NCBI GenBank assembly: GCA_020091685.1
Contig: CM034606.1
Location: forward strand, 22,026,695-22,090,694
DNA length: 64,000 nt
Origin: Lutjanus erythropterus
Lineage: Eukaryota; Chordata; Actinopteri; Lutjaniformes; Lutjanidae
Reading direction: 5' to 3'
Part shown: piece by piece, positions 36,716 to 48,763 of the stretch
Position numbering within the stretch: position 1 is the first letter of the stretch
Layout: every line of letters begins with the position of its first letter
Made by a program: the position numbers and the translations under genes
The notes under the pieces: generated by a model
What the model was told of the DNA's origin: nothing
The model's input: only the letters and a program-made list of their open reading frames with translations
The model's database searches: none

Positions 36716-39700
36716 TAAAAAAATAAATAGAATTTTATGTGTATACTACATTAAAATTATTTTTACCACTTTGCTGTCAGACCTTTTGTAAGTGACTAAA
36801 ATATGTTTTGTTGCTGACACTGTAATGATGAAAAAGTAGAATATGCTGATACTTCTGGTGCATTTGAATATTTTGTATATTTCCAATAAAAAAAATAATA
36901 AATCTGAAATATATTTCAAAATGCAGTTTTGCTATTGAAGAAAACCTGAAGTTCTAGTGGTTTGTCTTTTGGGATGTTGACCATTTCCAAGCAACAAAAT
37001 GCAGGTGAATTTCTTCACTTCTCACACCCACATTGCCTGTCTTGTTGCCACGTTTGGGGAGTGCTGCTATTATGGATTTGGGCCTCCCCATTCAACAGCC
37101 TATTACTTTGTGTTGCCTGGGGGGCAGCTGGCTGTTTCAGCACCTAATAGCCTTCTGTTTGCCAAGCAGAAACGCCAGGATCTGAAGGACTATTACCCCA
37201 GTACAGGAGGCTGTGATGTGTAATAACCTCTGTATTTGTGGAGGAGGGTACACCGATTTAAGAAGCATAAATGAAAGATCAGCAGCTGTATTGCTGAGCA
37301 TGTTGGACATCGGATAAATGTAAATCCCCTTTCACTCTTCCTCACAATACTTCACTTCTTTCTCCTCCTTCGTCTTCCTCTCAGACATTCTCCATGTCTG
37401 GATGGAGCATTTGGTCCGCTTGGCCCGGTGTCAGAGGGTGATCATGGAGGATTAGAGTATTGTCCCCTAATTTTAACATGTTTACTGAGCCATCCGTGTG
37501 CGTGTGTGTGTGTTTAGTTTAGGTCCTTGTGTGCCTGTATGTGTGTGTGCGTGCTGCATGTGTGGAGACTGAGGGGGGTTCAGGAGGGACAGATGGCTCG
37601 TGGTCTGCTCTCGTCTGGTGCTCTCTGGCTGCCAAAGATCAGGCAAAAACAGTTACAGCACTCTGCACTTCATTCGGCGCCGCTCACCAGACCAAAATAA
37701 CAGGCCTCTGTCTGTTTTATAGATAGTTTTATGAGCTATCAAAATGTTATGGTGGGAGCCACAGAAATGACATTTACGGCAGGTTTTGTTTTGTTTCGCT
37801 GACAGAATACATTTGACAATGAATGCCTGGTTTTGTTCTCTGGCTCCTTGCTGTGGGGAATCTTTAGTTGGAAGATGACAGTATGGTGTTTGACTGGTAA
37901 CGAGGCTTGTGTTTATGTGCCATCTTTCAAACTGCTTAACTTTAATCATTTATTGGGGGGATTTCTGCAACTGCGTTGTCCAGTTCTCTCAGGTCAAAGA
38001 CATCATGAGCATGTGTTCTGATTAATCATTAATCGATTAATTGCCATTAAGAATTTAAGTGAAATGTATTAACCAGTAATGAATGTTTTATGAACCAGCT
38101 GATATTATTTTGTTTGGCAATTGCATTTGTTTAATAAGGACAGGAGGAGTTGTGAGCAAGATATTTATTGATTTATTATTCTGTTCCTTTAAACTGTGCT
38201 TCGCGATTTAATGTTTCACATAACTAATGTGCTGCTAGAACTGTTTAAACAAAACTTCTTAATTAAACTTAGGTAATTAAACTGTAATTAATTAGTAATG
38301 ATTAAGCGATTATTCATTGTTCAACATTTTCAAATATTGGTAGCAGAAAATGCACAAAATTTGCAACCCTGCAGTGTCCTGTATCAATCACTACCCATTT
38401 TGCATATTGATTTGATTAATAATCTGTTTAACTGTATATTATATTTTCCTTCCTTTACATTTTAAAGGGACAGTTCACCCCAAAATCAAAAATACATGTA
38501 GCCTCTCATCCATGAATAGATGGATGCGTGCCCCTTTAAAACTTTTGAAAACTAAAGAAGTTAAAGTTGAATGCAAACAAACTTTTTTTTTCTCCTTGTC
38601 ACTGAGATGGTCAAAGTTTTATTCTATACCAATAAATACATGGTCACACCCCTCAGATACGGTAGGTGTTTTGCTGGATGTGAGAGCTTTGGGATAAATG
38701 TATTTGTCTGCCGTATTGAGTGGTTTTGAGAGAAGTGATAATGTGGACAAGAAGCTTTTAGACTTGGCTTTTTCCTCTCCATAAAAGTCTGGAGAAGAGC
38801 CTCTCTGTCTGCTGTAGGGGTCTCAACAGAGAGATTATTCTCACCGCACACACACACACACACACACACACAGACTGTGCTCACACATCTACTGTATCTA
38901 GATGTGTACTGTACTGTAGTACTGTGTATCTGTGGAGCATCCATACGTACCAAAGTGTAAACTACCCACTTAAATTTACAGACTTAAATGATCTAGGTGT
39001 GTTGGTTATCCCACTCGTTCTTGAAGAATACTCAAACTTTATGTCTGGTGAAGACAAAGAGAAGGAGACATTGAGGTAAGCCTGTAGTGTACTCAAAAAT
39101 GTCACCGGCAGAAGTTGCCAACAAAAAGGACACTGGAAAGGGAATTGGGCAGACAGACTGGCAAAATACCAGAAGAGAGAGACACCTTTCAAGCCTCATT
39201 ATACAACTCTCAAAGTCATCTTGTCTTCGATTTAGCCATGCCCTGCTGAATTTAGGAGACAGATGGACATTCAGTCTCTCCCTCTTTTCCAAAGTACTTT
39301 CTCTCACTGTAGCCCAGCTGTGGTGCTAAACCAGTCGAACAGATAGGACCTGTAGAAAGTCTAAAATAAGCTAGATAACTTGTTGGTTTCTGCTGCGTTC
39401 ATGGTTACTGAGGCGTAGCACAGTCCTTCCCTGTCTTTAATGCATATGCAGACCCACATATGGACAGACATACTGAATGGTGATGGCTTTGTATGGGAAA
39501 GACAAAGGGAAGTAAAGAAACTAGACAGTAGAAATGTATAGGAGCAGTGGAGGGATGGATGGGTGGGAGAAAAGACAGGGAAATTGGTAAATGTTTGATG
39601 AAGAGAGAGAGAAGTGGAGGGAGATAGGAGGAGAAGAGGTCCTAAAGGAGTAAGGACAGAGAAGAAAGAAGGGGATTATCAGAGCTTTTTCACATCTGTC

Positions 39701-42315
39701 CCTCCATTGCCACCACTTCTTTCCCACCAGAAATTCATTTGCATGAGTTGAGGGGAGAAATGGAGTGACGATCATCAGTAATGGATGTCTGCAGTTGATG
39801 AAGTGGTTTAATCATGCACCTTTGCATACTGTTGTGAAAGAGACTCAGAGATCCATTTGTCTCCTGCATTACTCGAACGGCACAGAGGAACAGGAAGGTA
39901 GTGGAAGAAATAGATTACTTTCTCGGAGCAAGCCGGAGCTCCTTGTTCCTTCCCTCCCTGGATCAGGGGCAGATCTGATGTCCTGATAACAGATACCCTA
40001 CAGCTTAAACTGGCACAGAGGAAAAAGTCAATCTTGTGATTAGATGAATTATGTCACATCTGTTCAGGCTACTCAATTGTATGTGCCACTCCGAGAAACA
40101 GAAGAGATAAAATTAACAGGAAAGAATCGATCCATGTTCCTTTCCGTGTGTCTGTGCATGTATCTGTGTGTGTAAAGTGACCGTCATTGGCCATTGCATC
40201 TACTTACAGCATAAATCCATGTATGCTGTACAACCGGAAAACCATGTGACTGTAATGTTGCTTGTAATGTTGCACTACATCAAATCCAATTTATTTCCAT
40301 TTTGATGGACTATTTTGAGTTTTTAGCTCCAAAAAAGTGTGAAAAAGAGGGCAGTCGGGGAACTACAGTAGAGGTTTGGTGATATGACCTTTAGTTCTGT
40401 CACTGTGGGTCTTTTTTCTGACGTCTTTTCAATGGACTGACCTCTTTCTCTATCACATTTTTCCCACACACTCATTGAAATTCATAAATATATGTGTCAC
40501 ATGTACTTCTTTTCCTCTTCCATATAGCCACATACACACTCGCAGTACAACGCATCTCAATTTCCACTCCCACAGCTCATGCATGCTACCTGCTGTTCAC
40601 ACAAGATTGACTCTTATTATTGGGAATAGTCATTTCTGTCCATCTACTGGTTAGTCATTTGCATTTTTATGTCACATTACTGTATCACAAAGAGTGGGAA
40701 CTCACTCATGAGAAAATGTCTCTGCAGAGAACTGGCTTTTTGACACAAAAGGTGTTTTAGGATGGTTTATGGACTTCTCTTTAGTCATTTGAGATGGCTT
40801 TATCTCTCAGCAGTGTGATGATTATGGATTATTGAAATGATACACAGACAAGCTGTAACCTGGAGGTCTGTTAAAAAAGACAGGCTATTGAATGTGTTAA
40901 TAACTCCTAGACTTTGTGCTTGGGAACTCATGTGGCACCCGTGTGTCTTTATCTTGTGCTGATTTCTTTGTTGCAATAATGGAAAGAAATTCACAAATTG
41001 ATTCATCAAGGTACAAAACCGCTATAATCAATTGAACAATGATGTGTAATGTGAAAGGAGTCACTTTATTTATTTTGTTTAAAGGGCACCATGTACAGAT
41101 AAATCATAAATGTCCCTATTTGATGCACTTTACCAGATTATAGCTTTATGCTAATTTACATCTGTAGTCCTTTGGTAGGTCAAAACAAAGAAGCAGCACA
41201 AAAACATAACATAAGTTGTACAGATAAGAACACACAAGACACACAAGGCAAAGCTATACACTATACAATAGTGATGAATCCACAGTGTACATCCGCCTGC
41301 AGTTCATCTCAGCTCTAGATAGCATTTTTGCACATTGTTTTTGGTTTTACATCCCACAACATAACTATTTTGATTCACTGTTACCACTCTCATAGCATTG
41401 TTTTCGACCAAAAAAACTCTAAAAACGCACTGGGCACTATATGCTCAACTCTGAACAGCAGACTGGCAGAATTAGTGACTAGCTGGTGAAAATAGTGGAG
41501 TATTTAGCAGCTAAAGAGACAGATATTTCCCTCAGGAGCTGGTGGAGACCAAAGCAGAGCTAAAAGTAAAGTGACGTGGATAGAAATATGATTCTATTTT
41601 TGTGTTCCACTGGACACTGCATGTAGACAAGCAACTGATTGCAAAGATCACCGCATTCACTTAAATCTTCCATTGACAATAGTCAGTTTTGTGTCCACAG
41701 CTTGTTTCTGCTGCCCTCAAGAGGATATAAAATCAGATGCATGTTTATTCCTTTATTTATTTGCATCATGACCACATTATGTATAGATGTCTATTTCATA
41801 TAATATAATGTATCTTTTTCATTCTTTCATTCAACAGGTATTTACTGATAATAAGAGCTGTTTACTCTCTTTTATACACAGTCTGATAAAAGCAAAGGCA
41901 AAGCAGTCAGACATTCAAAGTTACAAAACTGCAATTAAAAAGATAATGATAAAAGAGGGATAAAGAGAAGGACATCACCTTAAAGACAAGATAAGCTTAA
42001 AGATCTGCGCCTCACTTAGATTAAAGACTTTATGTACAAGGATAATTAAATGTGAATAAAGTTAGTTCCATCTATCTATAACCACTGACTGAGCATTTTA
42101 ACACTCCTCCCACAGTGATGAGTCCTAAATTCATAATGTGATAGAAATCTCAAAGAATTATGGCGCAACAAAATCAGTTGTGGACACTTAAAAAATGTCA
42201 TGGAGACCAGTGCAGTTGTCATGCAGGAAACTGTCCACCAGAGTCCAGTGTTTGACTGTTGAACAGAGTCAGCTGCAGGTCAGACTGAGGCTAGGGGAGG
42301 AAGAGCGGAGGGGAG
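36716..42315. other. Intron 1 segment without genes
   Basis: 36950-37225 is a non-repetitive, GC-balanced patch with a 75-codon frame that I do not recognise. 38020-38385 is AT-rich with ATTAATCGATTAATTGCC and TAATGATTAAGCGATTATT words (an old repeat). 38465-38500 is a left-end fragment (AAAGGGACAGTTCACCCCAAA) of the family at 50037. A CA tract is at 38848-38870. 41340-41700 resembles the right half of the 50037 element (CTCTAAAAACGCACTG..., CAGATATTTCC). Nothing else was recognised. Confidence 0.5.
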
Positions 42316-42354
42316 AAGAGGAGGAGGAGGAGGAGGAGGAGGAGGAGGAGGAGG
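42316..42354. repeat. (GAG)n trinucleotide repeat
   Basis: About 13 GAG/AGG units, encoding a spurious poly-Glu run in one frame. It is flanked by purine-rich DNA from 42290. Confidence 0.93.
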
Positions 42355-43091
42355 GGTTTGATGTCTCTGACTTCGTGCCAGATTTATCTAAACTCTGGTA
42401 TGCTGTTTAGTTTTCTTTGGTCTCTTGTCACTGTTTGGCCATTAACACCCTGTCCCTCTGCCTCTGTATCCGTCTTCATGTCCTGCTCTTTTGTTCTGTT
42501 CTTGTCTCTCATACAGTATGTATAACCTTCCCATTGCTGTATTCACTCTTTTCTGCCTCCTCACTTTCTGCCCTTCCCCTCCCTCCACTTTCCTTTCACC
42601 TTTCCCCCCCTTTCACCGTCTCACCTTTGCTCTTCTGGAGCCTGTCTTAGGGTGACTTTTTGGCGGGACAGCTATTGATCCAGAACGGTGCACTAGTGTG
42701 TAGATTTCACCTTTACAGCTGACGAGTCAGTTGGATGAAATCCAATGCGACATTCAAGTTCCCCCTCACATCAGTGTCAGCGTTATTGTCTCTGGTCCTC
42801 AACAACGGAGAGACGGGAGACTTCATGTGTGCGCAGGGTTAGGAGGCTTACTTTAAAAATGTATTACAGTACAATTACTAATTAAAATGTAGTCACTAAC
42901 CTAATCCAAGTATCACAATATTAAATTAATGTAACTTGGTTTCTTTCCATTACTTTTGGATTACTTCAACACCAAATATGGTGAAATTGTTTTACGTCTG
43001 TAATGTTTTATGTCTGTCTATTCACACACCCTAGCCCAGTCACCAACATCACCACCAACAGTCCCCAGATATTTTAAGTAGTTTAAGTAGC

Positions 43092-43162
<71 letters not shown>
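43092..43162. repeat. (AGT)n trinucleotide array, about 23 units
   Basis: An uninterrupted AGT run of about 71 bases. The homologous position of the other copy (about 25910-25930) has only a short degenerate AGT/GT patch, so the array expanded after the two copies separated. Confidence 0.96.
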
Positions 43163-43487
43163 GTTGGCCTGTGTAGCTAACGTTTGCAATTGGTCTGTGT
43201 AACTAATGTGTGCAGTTCATTTGTGTAGCTCATGTTAGTGGTTGGTCTGTGTAGCTAGAATTAGCAGTTGATCTCACCTGTAAATATGTTTTTAAATTGA
43301 TTGTTGAAACAAGTTTATGGCAAAATTGTGACCTGTTGAAAGCATTTTTTAAAGAGATAATAGCAACTGTCTGGTTAGCTGGCTTCACTGCGACCAGAGT
43401 GGTGTTGTGTGACTCATAAACAGTTGTATGTGTGCACGCTGCACATGATAGTGTATCATTCTTTATTTAAAGTGTATTTTAAAATTG

Positions 43488-43947
43488 TTTGGAAAAGGGC
43501 AGGTGAGTGGATGAACCATCTGTCATGCCTAATACAGGCTAACTTCAACCAATCACATCAACTCACTGGACCGAAGCCGAAGCTGGCCAGAAGTAGAGCG
43601 AAAACATAGTTTCCGTTGATAAAAGCCTTCGGTGCTGTTCTTTGCCCTTCTTTCAATGTAGATATACTCTCCAGCTCTGATGTAACTGATGCTATCACAG
43701 TATCTACGCTAACCTCTTTGGGAGCCGCCATTGTTTGTTCAAGACGAGTTGCTTGCATGGATGCTTCTCGCTGTCGGCGCGCCTTAAACCACACCTGTAG
43801 CTTCCAGTAGTCCCTCTGAGGACACTGATTGGCTTGCACCACCTCTGGTACAGACACATACAGATAGCTTGGAGCCTGGCAGGACATAGTCTCGCGTGAT
43901 CTTGTGATCTCGCAATCTTGTGATCTCATGAATCCAGCTGCCTCACA
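43488..43947 (-). pseudogene. Insert carrying a decayed RecQ-like helicase N-terminal fragment
   Basis: The minus-strand frame 43929-43558 includes MAAPKEVSVDTVIASVTSEL and then TLKEGQRTAPKAFINGNYVF. The latter resembles the segment just before Walker A in RecQ-like DEAD/DEAH helicases, where L-K-x-E-Q-R/x-A-I/L-K-A-F-x-x-G-x-D-V-F-A-L-L leads to P-T-G-x-G-K-S. Here the Walker A equivalent is lost (ALLLASFGFGP), and the frame stops shortly after. No downstream helicase motifs follow. The segment is absent from the sister repeat at 26445, so it arrived by insertion. I read it as a fragment of a multicopy fish helicase-like sequence, non-functional. The assignment rests on motif memory only. 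Confidence 0.45.
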
Positions 43948-44096
43948 AAGTAACTAATAACCTCCATTTCTACTAAATGTAACTGGAATCTGACTGCGTC
44001 TTATTTTTTTTGTGGCTATAATTGAATATCTTTTTATTTCCTTTTTGTATCCTTATTCTGTAACCTTTTAATATATATCTGTTACTCTCCAAGCCA

Positions 44097-45339
44097 GGTA
44101 ATATTTAGTATTTAGTTTTTCTTTTCTTATGAAGTGATAACTTGATAATGAATCTGGCGAATATATACATTATTCAAACTGATTGGTGGTGGTGCATGAT
44201 AATGTAATAATGAGGTTTGTTTATTCACATGCTGCTCTAGTTCAGTGGTTCACCTATTTTCCTCTTCAAGTCCCCTCCCTCCTCTCCTCCTCCTTCTCTC
44301 CTTTCTACCCTTACCTTCAGCTTCCTCCCTCCCTCACTTCCTCTCCCTCTCCCCTTCCTCCCTCCTCCCTGGCGGCTCCACGTCCCAGCTGACGGAGGGG
44401 AGCTGTGCCCTTGAGCGAGCTCCATGCAGCAGGAGCAGTAAATATCTGTCTGCCGGTACAAGTCTTGAGGAGACTCCCCAGAATGAGGATGGTGTGATAT
44501 TTTATAACACCTCCGAGATGTTTGAGCTTGCCTGGTGTGTTTGTGAAACCGGGAAAGGAAAGCCAGCAAGGAGACAATTGGATTAGACCAGAGACATTTC
44601 TATTCCTTTTGAATAGATAATCACATCTGTTTTGTTAGGGTAGGATGTCATAAGCATAATACAGCTCTATGATTTGTGCTCTGTGGTATCATTTGTGCCC
44701 ATTTATCTGAGAAGCTCTTTGTGGGCAATAAATCAATATATTGTGATATCAGATCTAATATGGTCTTGGATTTATTTACTGTAATGTCAAAATATATCTT
44801 AAATGTTGTCTTATCCGGGTCTTTAAGACTATGTTACAGGTAAATTCTTTTCTAAGCTAATTTGAGTGTGCTAGTTCAATAAAATCAGCAGTAAATTCTG
44901 TATTCTTTATTTGGATTCCCATTTGCTTCCACAAAGTGAGGGCTAGTCACCGACAACAAAAAGACGACAATTTAAAATAACACTGTTTCATTAAAACTAT
45001 AAAAAGCAATGTAACAATTTTAATCAGAAAATAAGTCAAATGACTCCACACATGAAACAATACATAGCAGTAACCTACAGTAGAAACAAAAACCAAATTT
45101 GTCAGACACACAGCACCAAAAAAAGCAATTACACCATTTTTCATTTAAGTAATTTTCTGAAAGAATATCTGTTTTTGATCTGTCTGATGTTGACAGAGAA
45201 CATATTTCATGCAGATGACCCTCTATAAAGAAGAGTTTGTGTATATTTACATTACAAATATAAAAATATATACATGTATTTATACTAATATGTGACATTT
45301 CTTTAAAAAAAAGGTTAAGATTCTTTGATTAAAGTATTT
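44097..45339. other. Intron 1 segment; CT-rich block
   Basis: 44258-44375 is a polypyrimidine block (CTCC/TTCC repeats) whose opposite strand gives spurious Gly/Arg/Glu-rich frames. 44395-44585 is more complex, GC-richer sequence with no recognised feature. The remainder is AT-rich. Confidence 0.55.
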
Positions 45340-45512
45340 TTGGGTTGTTGACAAAAGAAGACATTTGGCGATGTCACACTGGGCTTTGGGAAACGCTGAT
45401 CAACATTTTTCACCATTTTTTGACATTTTATCAACCAAACAACTAATGGATTAATCGAGAAAACAATTGATCGATTAATTGACAGTTGAAATAATCATTA
45501 GTTCCAGCCCTA
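45340..45512 (+). repeat. GATTAATC-type fish repeat, 3' half
   Basis: GACATTTGGCGATGTCACACTGGGCTTTGGGAAACGCTGATCAACATTTTTCACCATTT (in blocks), then GACATTTTATCAACCAAACAACTAAT, GATTAATCGAGAAAACAATTG and ATAATCATTAGTTCCAGCCCT. This is the best preserved 3' end of the family in the window. Its left half is missing. Confidence 0.75.
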
Positions 45513-45650
45513 ATTTTATCCATATTGACCACCACTTTGAATGTTTTGTTGTTGCTAATAATACAACAATACTACAATATAAACAAGAAAAATCGAGTCA
45601 TTTTGTGTGTGTGATTGTTGACAGGTGCTAACATAAGAATGACTGAGGTG

Positions 45651-45651
<1 letters not shown>

Positions 45652-45691
<40 letters not shown>
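45652..45691. repeat. (TG)20 microsatellite
   Basis: A pure TG run followed directly by a G-rich stretch (TTGGGGGGAGGGGGGG). Confidence 0.95.
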
Positions 45692-45693
<2 letters not shown>

Positions 45694-45784
45694 GGGGGAG
45701 GGGGGGTGAGCACAACTGTGTCAAAAGAGATAATTTTCCATAAGTAGGCTTGACTCCCTTCCTCTTCTGTAGTAACCTCCCCCA

Positions 45785-45798
45785 GTAGCCATGGTAAC
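45785..45798. promoter_or_regulatory. RFX-type X-box motif
   Basis: GTAGCCATGGTAAC fits GTNRCC-N2-RGYAAC. It lies in intron 1, about 3.5 kb before the candidate alternative first exon at 49320. Motif evidence only. Confidence 0.4.
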
Positions 45799-46429
45799 CA
45801 TGTCATTTCCAAGGAGGGCTGTTCGCTGCAGTGTTAGCGTGGAGGGTCTGTGATCCACCAATCACATGTTCCACTCGCCTCCTCTGGTCCAGAGCATCTG
45901 TCGCTCCCTCTGTCAGTGCTCACGTACACCACTCTCTGTCTCGCTCCTTTTCAGTTTCTGTGACTGTCTTTATCTCTCGTCTGAAAGTTGATAGCTCTGG
46001 AAAATACCCAGAATGCTGCGGTGCCATTCCTCTGGAGTAGTGACAGAATGTGGAGGCAGTGGCTGAGGGATAGATGACTGCATGTGACTGGTCTGTCCGT
46101 GTGAACGTGTACGTCTGTGTGTATGATCTTAAAGGCAGCGCTGCTAGGACAGTAACATCCCTGCTATAAATAACACTCATAGGTGTGATACTGATTAACT
46201 GTGTTTATCATTTATTATCAAAATACCACAGACAGAAGGAAAGAGTGACCGCAGCGTGGTGTGTCCCAGGGATTTTCCATATCCGGGGGGTGAATGACCA
46301 CAGTGTTTACACATCTGTTTGGAGCAGTTTTTCCACTGACAACAAAAGTGTCTATTTAGCAGAGTATCCACAGGAATTATTATTTTATTAAATGTTTTGT
46401 AGAACAGTTTTAGTTCCACCCATCTATAC

Positions 46430-47770
46430 CCTGTTGGGTCTCAAACTTTTTCTGACATGCCTCCCTTCATAAGTTAAAAACAAGTTCATGCCCCCACCCT
46501 ACAGTTTGTATCAGTCATTAACAATAACTGGGGAAGCAACAAATAAAAAAGGATCCAAGTTGAATCTTGATGAAATAAAGGTTACCGTGAAAGCATTAGC
46601 AAACTCTAATTTATGTCCCCTGCGTAAATTATATTTATTCAGTTTTGTTTCACTCTGTATTTTTCCCCATCCACGCCCACCCCTGCAGTGGCTCTATCCC
46701 CACCCAGGGGAGCCCATCCCCCAGTTTGAGAGTATCACAGTTTATAGCCTGACCTATGCTTAGGACAGTATGTTTAGGGAAAGATCTAAGTTTATTTGCT
46801 TTCTTGCAGAAAGTCAGATGAAAAGGTTGGTATCACTCTAATCTGACTGGTAAATATCAAGCTGCATCTAGCAGCTGGTTAGCTTAGCCTAGCATAAAGA
46901 TTGGAAACAGGAGAAAACAACTTGCCTGGCTCTGTCCAGCAATAATAAAATCCTCCTACCAGCACCTCTAAAGCTCACTAATTCACATGTTATAGCTTTT
47001 TTTGTTGTTGTTGCTCTCTTTTGGTTTGGTTTGTTTTTTAATCTGTACAAAAACTGTAAAACACCTTTTTCGGGGAGTTTGGTCCACTCTGTGAGTATAA
47101 GGCTGCCACTGGACACTTGCATCAGGCAGCATTGCAGCATCCTCTATCTGTGTTTTCGAAGTCCCCAGGAAACCAGCCTCCAAGCTGCAACCTACTCGCT
47201 GAAAATGGCAAATTAGCAACTTAGTCACTAACAATATGAACATAGGATAGAAGCTGTTACCTTTTCTTTTCTGGTGATTTGGCCATTGTCATGTCAAGGC
47301 TCGTCTCCCAATGTGCAAATATTCTACCAAAACAAGTCCCCAACCAACATTGTTTTGCAGGGGCACTGTTGCTGCATCCTGGACTCAGCACTGCCCAACT
47401 AGATTGTAATTGGTTTAGAGAAATACAAACAAGCAAGAGCGTTTTTCCCGCATACCAGAATGATAATGTGTGGAGCCAGACCTTTCTACAGAACTCAGTC
47501 TCACATAACCCGTCTTCACAGGGCTATTAGTGGAGCTAGCAATGGTTGCCTGGCAACTCATGGTGATGTTTCAGTTTCAGTTTGATTTTTGTAGTCATCA
47601 AAGTCTTGATAAGAGAGACTAAACTATGAAAAAAAGCAGAGCTTTGTGTAACAGAATATATATTTTTTATTTTTTGCTACCTAATTAATCATATCTTGAA
47701 TCCTCAGCTTTATCTAATGACCCCTTTGGGGGATTCGGACCCCAGGGTGGGAACCACAGGTCTAATATCA
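46430..47770. repeat. Cluster of nested fish repeats
   Basis: 46433-46490 (CTCAAACTTTTTCTGACATG) and 47700-47765 (GGACCCCAGGGTGGGAACCAC) look like the two ends of repeats of the TGGTTCCCAACC type. Between them, 46795-47070 matches a common percomorph repeat (AGCTGGTTAGCTTAGCCTAGCATAAAG, TGGAAACAGG, CTGGCTCTGTCCA, CAGCACCTCTAAAGCTCACTAAT, in blocks), and 47380-47500 matches another (GATTGTAATTGGTTTAGAGAAATACAAACAA, GAGCGTTTTTCCCGC, GGAGCCAGACC). The region is a repeat nest without coding sequence. An X-box lies at 47545-47557. Confidence 0.55.
47545..47557. promoter_or_regulatory. RFX-type X-box motif
   Basis: GTTGCC-T-GGCAAC is a perfectly palindromic X-box with a 1-base spacer, located within repeat-rich sequence. 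It is about 1.2 kb upstream of the first alternative first-exon candidate. It may simply belong to a repeat. Confidence 0.35.
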
Positions 47771-48703
47771 ACACTCTATCTACTGATAATGGTCGATTTC
47801 TTTGTTTCCTTAAAGGCAGAAAGGTTTAAGAACACTATGCAGTTGTGGGTGGTTCTCCAAGATAAGATAATCACATCACTTACCACACACAGGTGTAATA
47901 ACCCAGCATCAAACATATTACATGGTTACGGCTGTTAAGGTTCTCGGCTTCTCCCTCCTGCTCACACAGATAGTGATCAGATCGAGGCATTTTCCAGGAC
48001 AGCAGTGAGTGGCTGCCATCCTCCTGTGCTGGAGCTCAGCTATGAGGAAAAATCAGCGGGGGTGAGCTTCTCATCCTCAGCTCCCGCTCAGCTGGCTGCA
48101 GTGGGGGCGTGTCTGCTGAGGGGTGAGAGGTGGGAGGACAGAGGGTGTCCCTAATACCAATGGAAAAGCCCCTAATCCTCTGTTAAAGTGTCCCCATTGA
48201 CGGTTGGGGTGGGGGCCCAAAATAGCGTCTGGTGTTATTGTTGTTCTTCTTCTGCTGTTGTTGGACTTGTAAACCCCCCCTCCCGTAGTAGACACACATA
48301 GATCCACTACTGTTCGCTGCAACACTGACTTCATGCAGCCAGGTAGAGTAAACCCACCCTGGACACACACAACACATACACCCTCGTTGCTCTTTGTTAG
48401 TGGAAAAAAGCTGATAAGCAGGATGACAATAAAGAGCAGCGTGCTGGCAGAGACTGAGGGAGGCTGGGAGAGTGAACCACAGTGGGAGGGAAAGAGGGAG
48501 AGTGGGTGGGATAACAAGAGAGAAGAGGAGGGAGGGGGGTTGACATATACCAGTCGAGTCATTTTAGCTAAAGTATTTGTTTCAGCTGCTATTTTCAGTC
48601 TGGCCCCTCTCCCCTGCTTGCCTCCCCAACCTTGGATATCAAGATCACACCTACACCCCTCCCACCCTTCCACACCCACCCAGCCACGTCCCCCTTAGAG
48701 TAA

Positions 48704-48763
48704 ATGAAGGTGAAGAAGAAGAAGAAGGAGGCAGAGAGGGAGGGAGAAGCCTCAGCTATTATG
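48704..48763 (+). CDS. Candidate alternative first exon of ank3 (basic N-terminus)
   Basis: ATG at 48704, immediately preceded by an in-frame TAA, opens 20 codons (MKVKKKKKEA then EREGEASAIM) ending at ATG|GTAAGTC, a near-consensus 5' splice site. The donor is phase 0, so it would join exon 2 (SDSNASYL...) in frame. A lysine-rich leader resembles the basic tails of known ankyrin first exons. It sits in a GC-richer, purine-rich block 9.8 kb before exon 2. Against it: the start context is weak (T at -3, A at +4) and the residues are low complexity. No homologue was recognised. Confidence 0.3.

Larger units (their letters stand above)
42833..44096 (+). repeat. Dispersed repeat, second copy, with AGT array and insert
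   Basis: Colinear with 25628-26572 from GCAGGGTTAGGAGG...TTACTTTAAAAATGTATT to GTTACTCTCCAAGCC. It differs in two ways: an (AGT)n array at 43092-43162 where the first copy has AGTAGTTGTGGTTGTAGTATTG-like sequence, and an extra segment of about 460 bases (about 43488-43947) carrying a helicase-like fragment. Confidence 0.75.

Noticed and set aside
36999..37223. 75-codon frame ending in NSLLFAKQKRQDLKDYY
   Set aside because: Reads plausibly but matches nothing I know; no splice signals or start context to support an exon.
48077..48679. 200-codon minus-strand open frame, the longest in the window
   Set aside because: Composition-driven (Pro/Ser/Leu and Gly/Arg runs from CT-rich DNA), no domain or motif recognised, no splice or start context supporting a gene.
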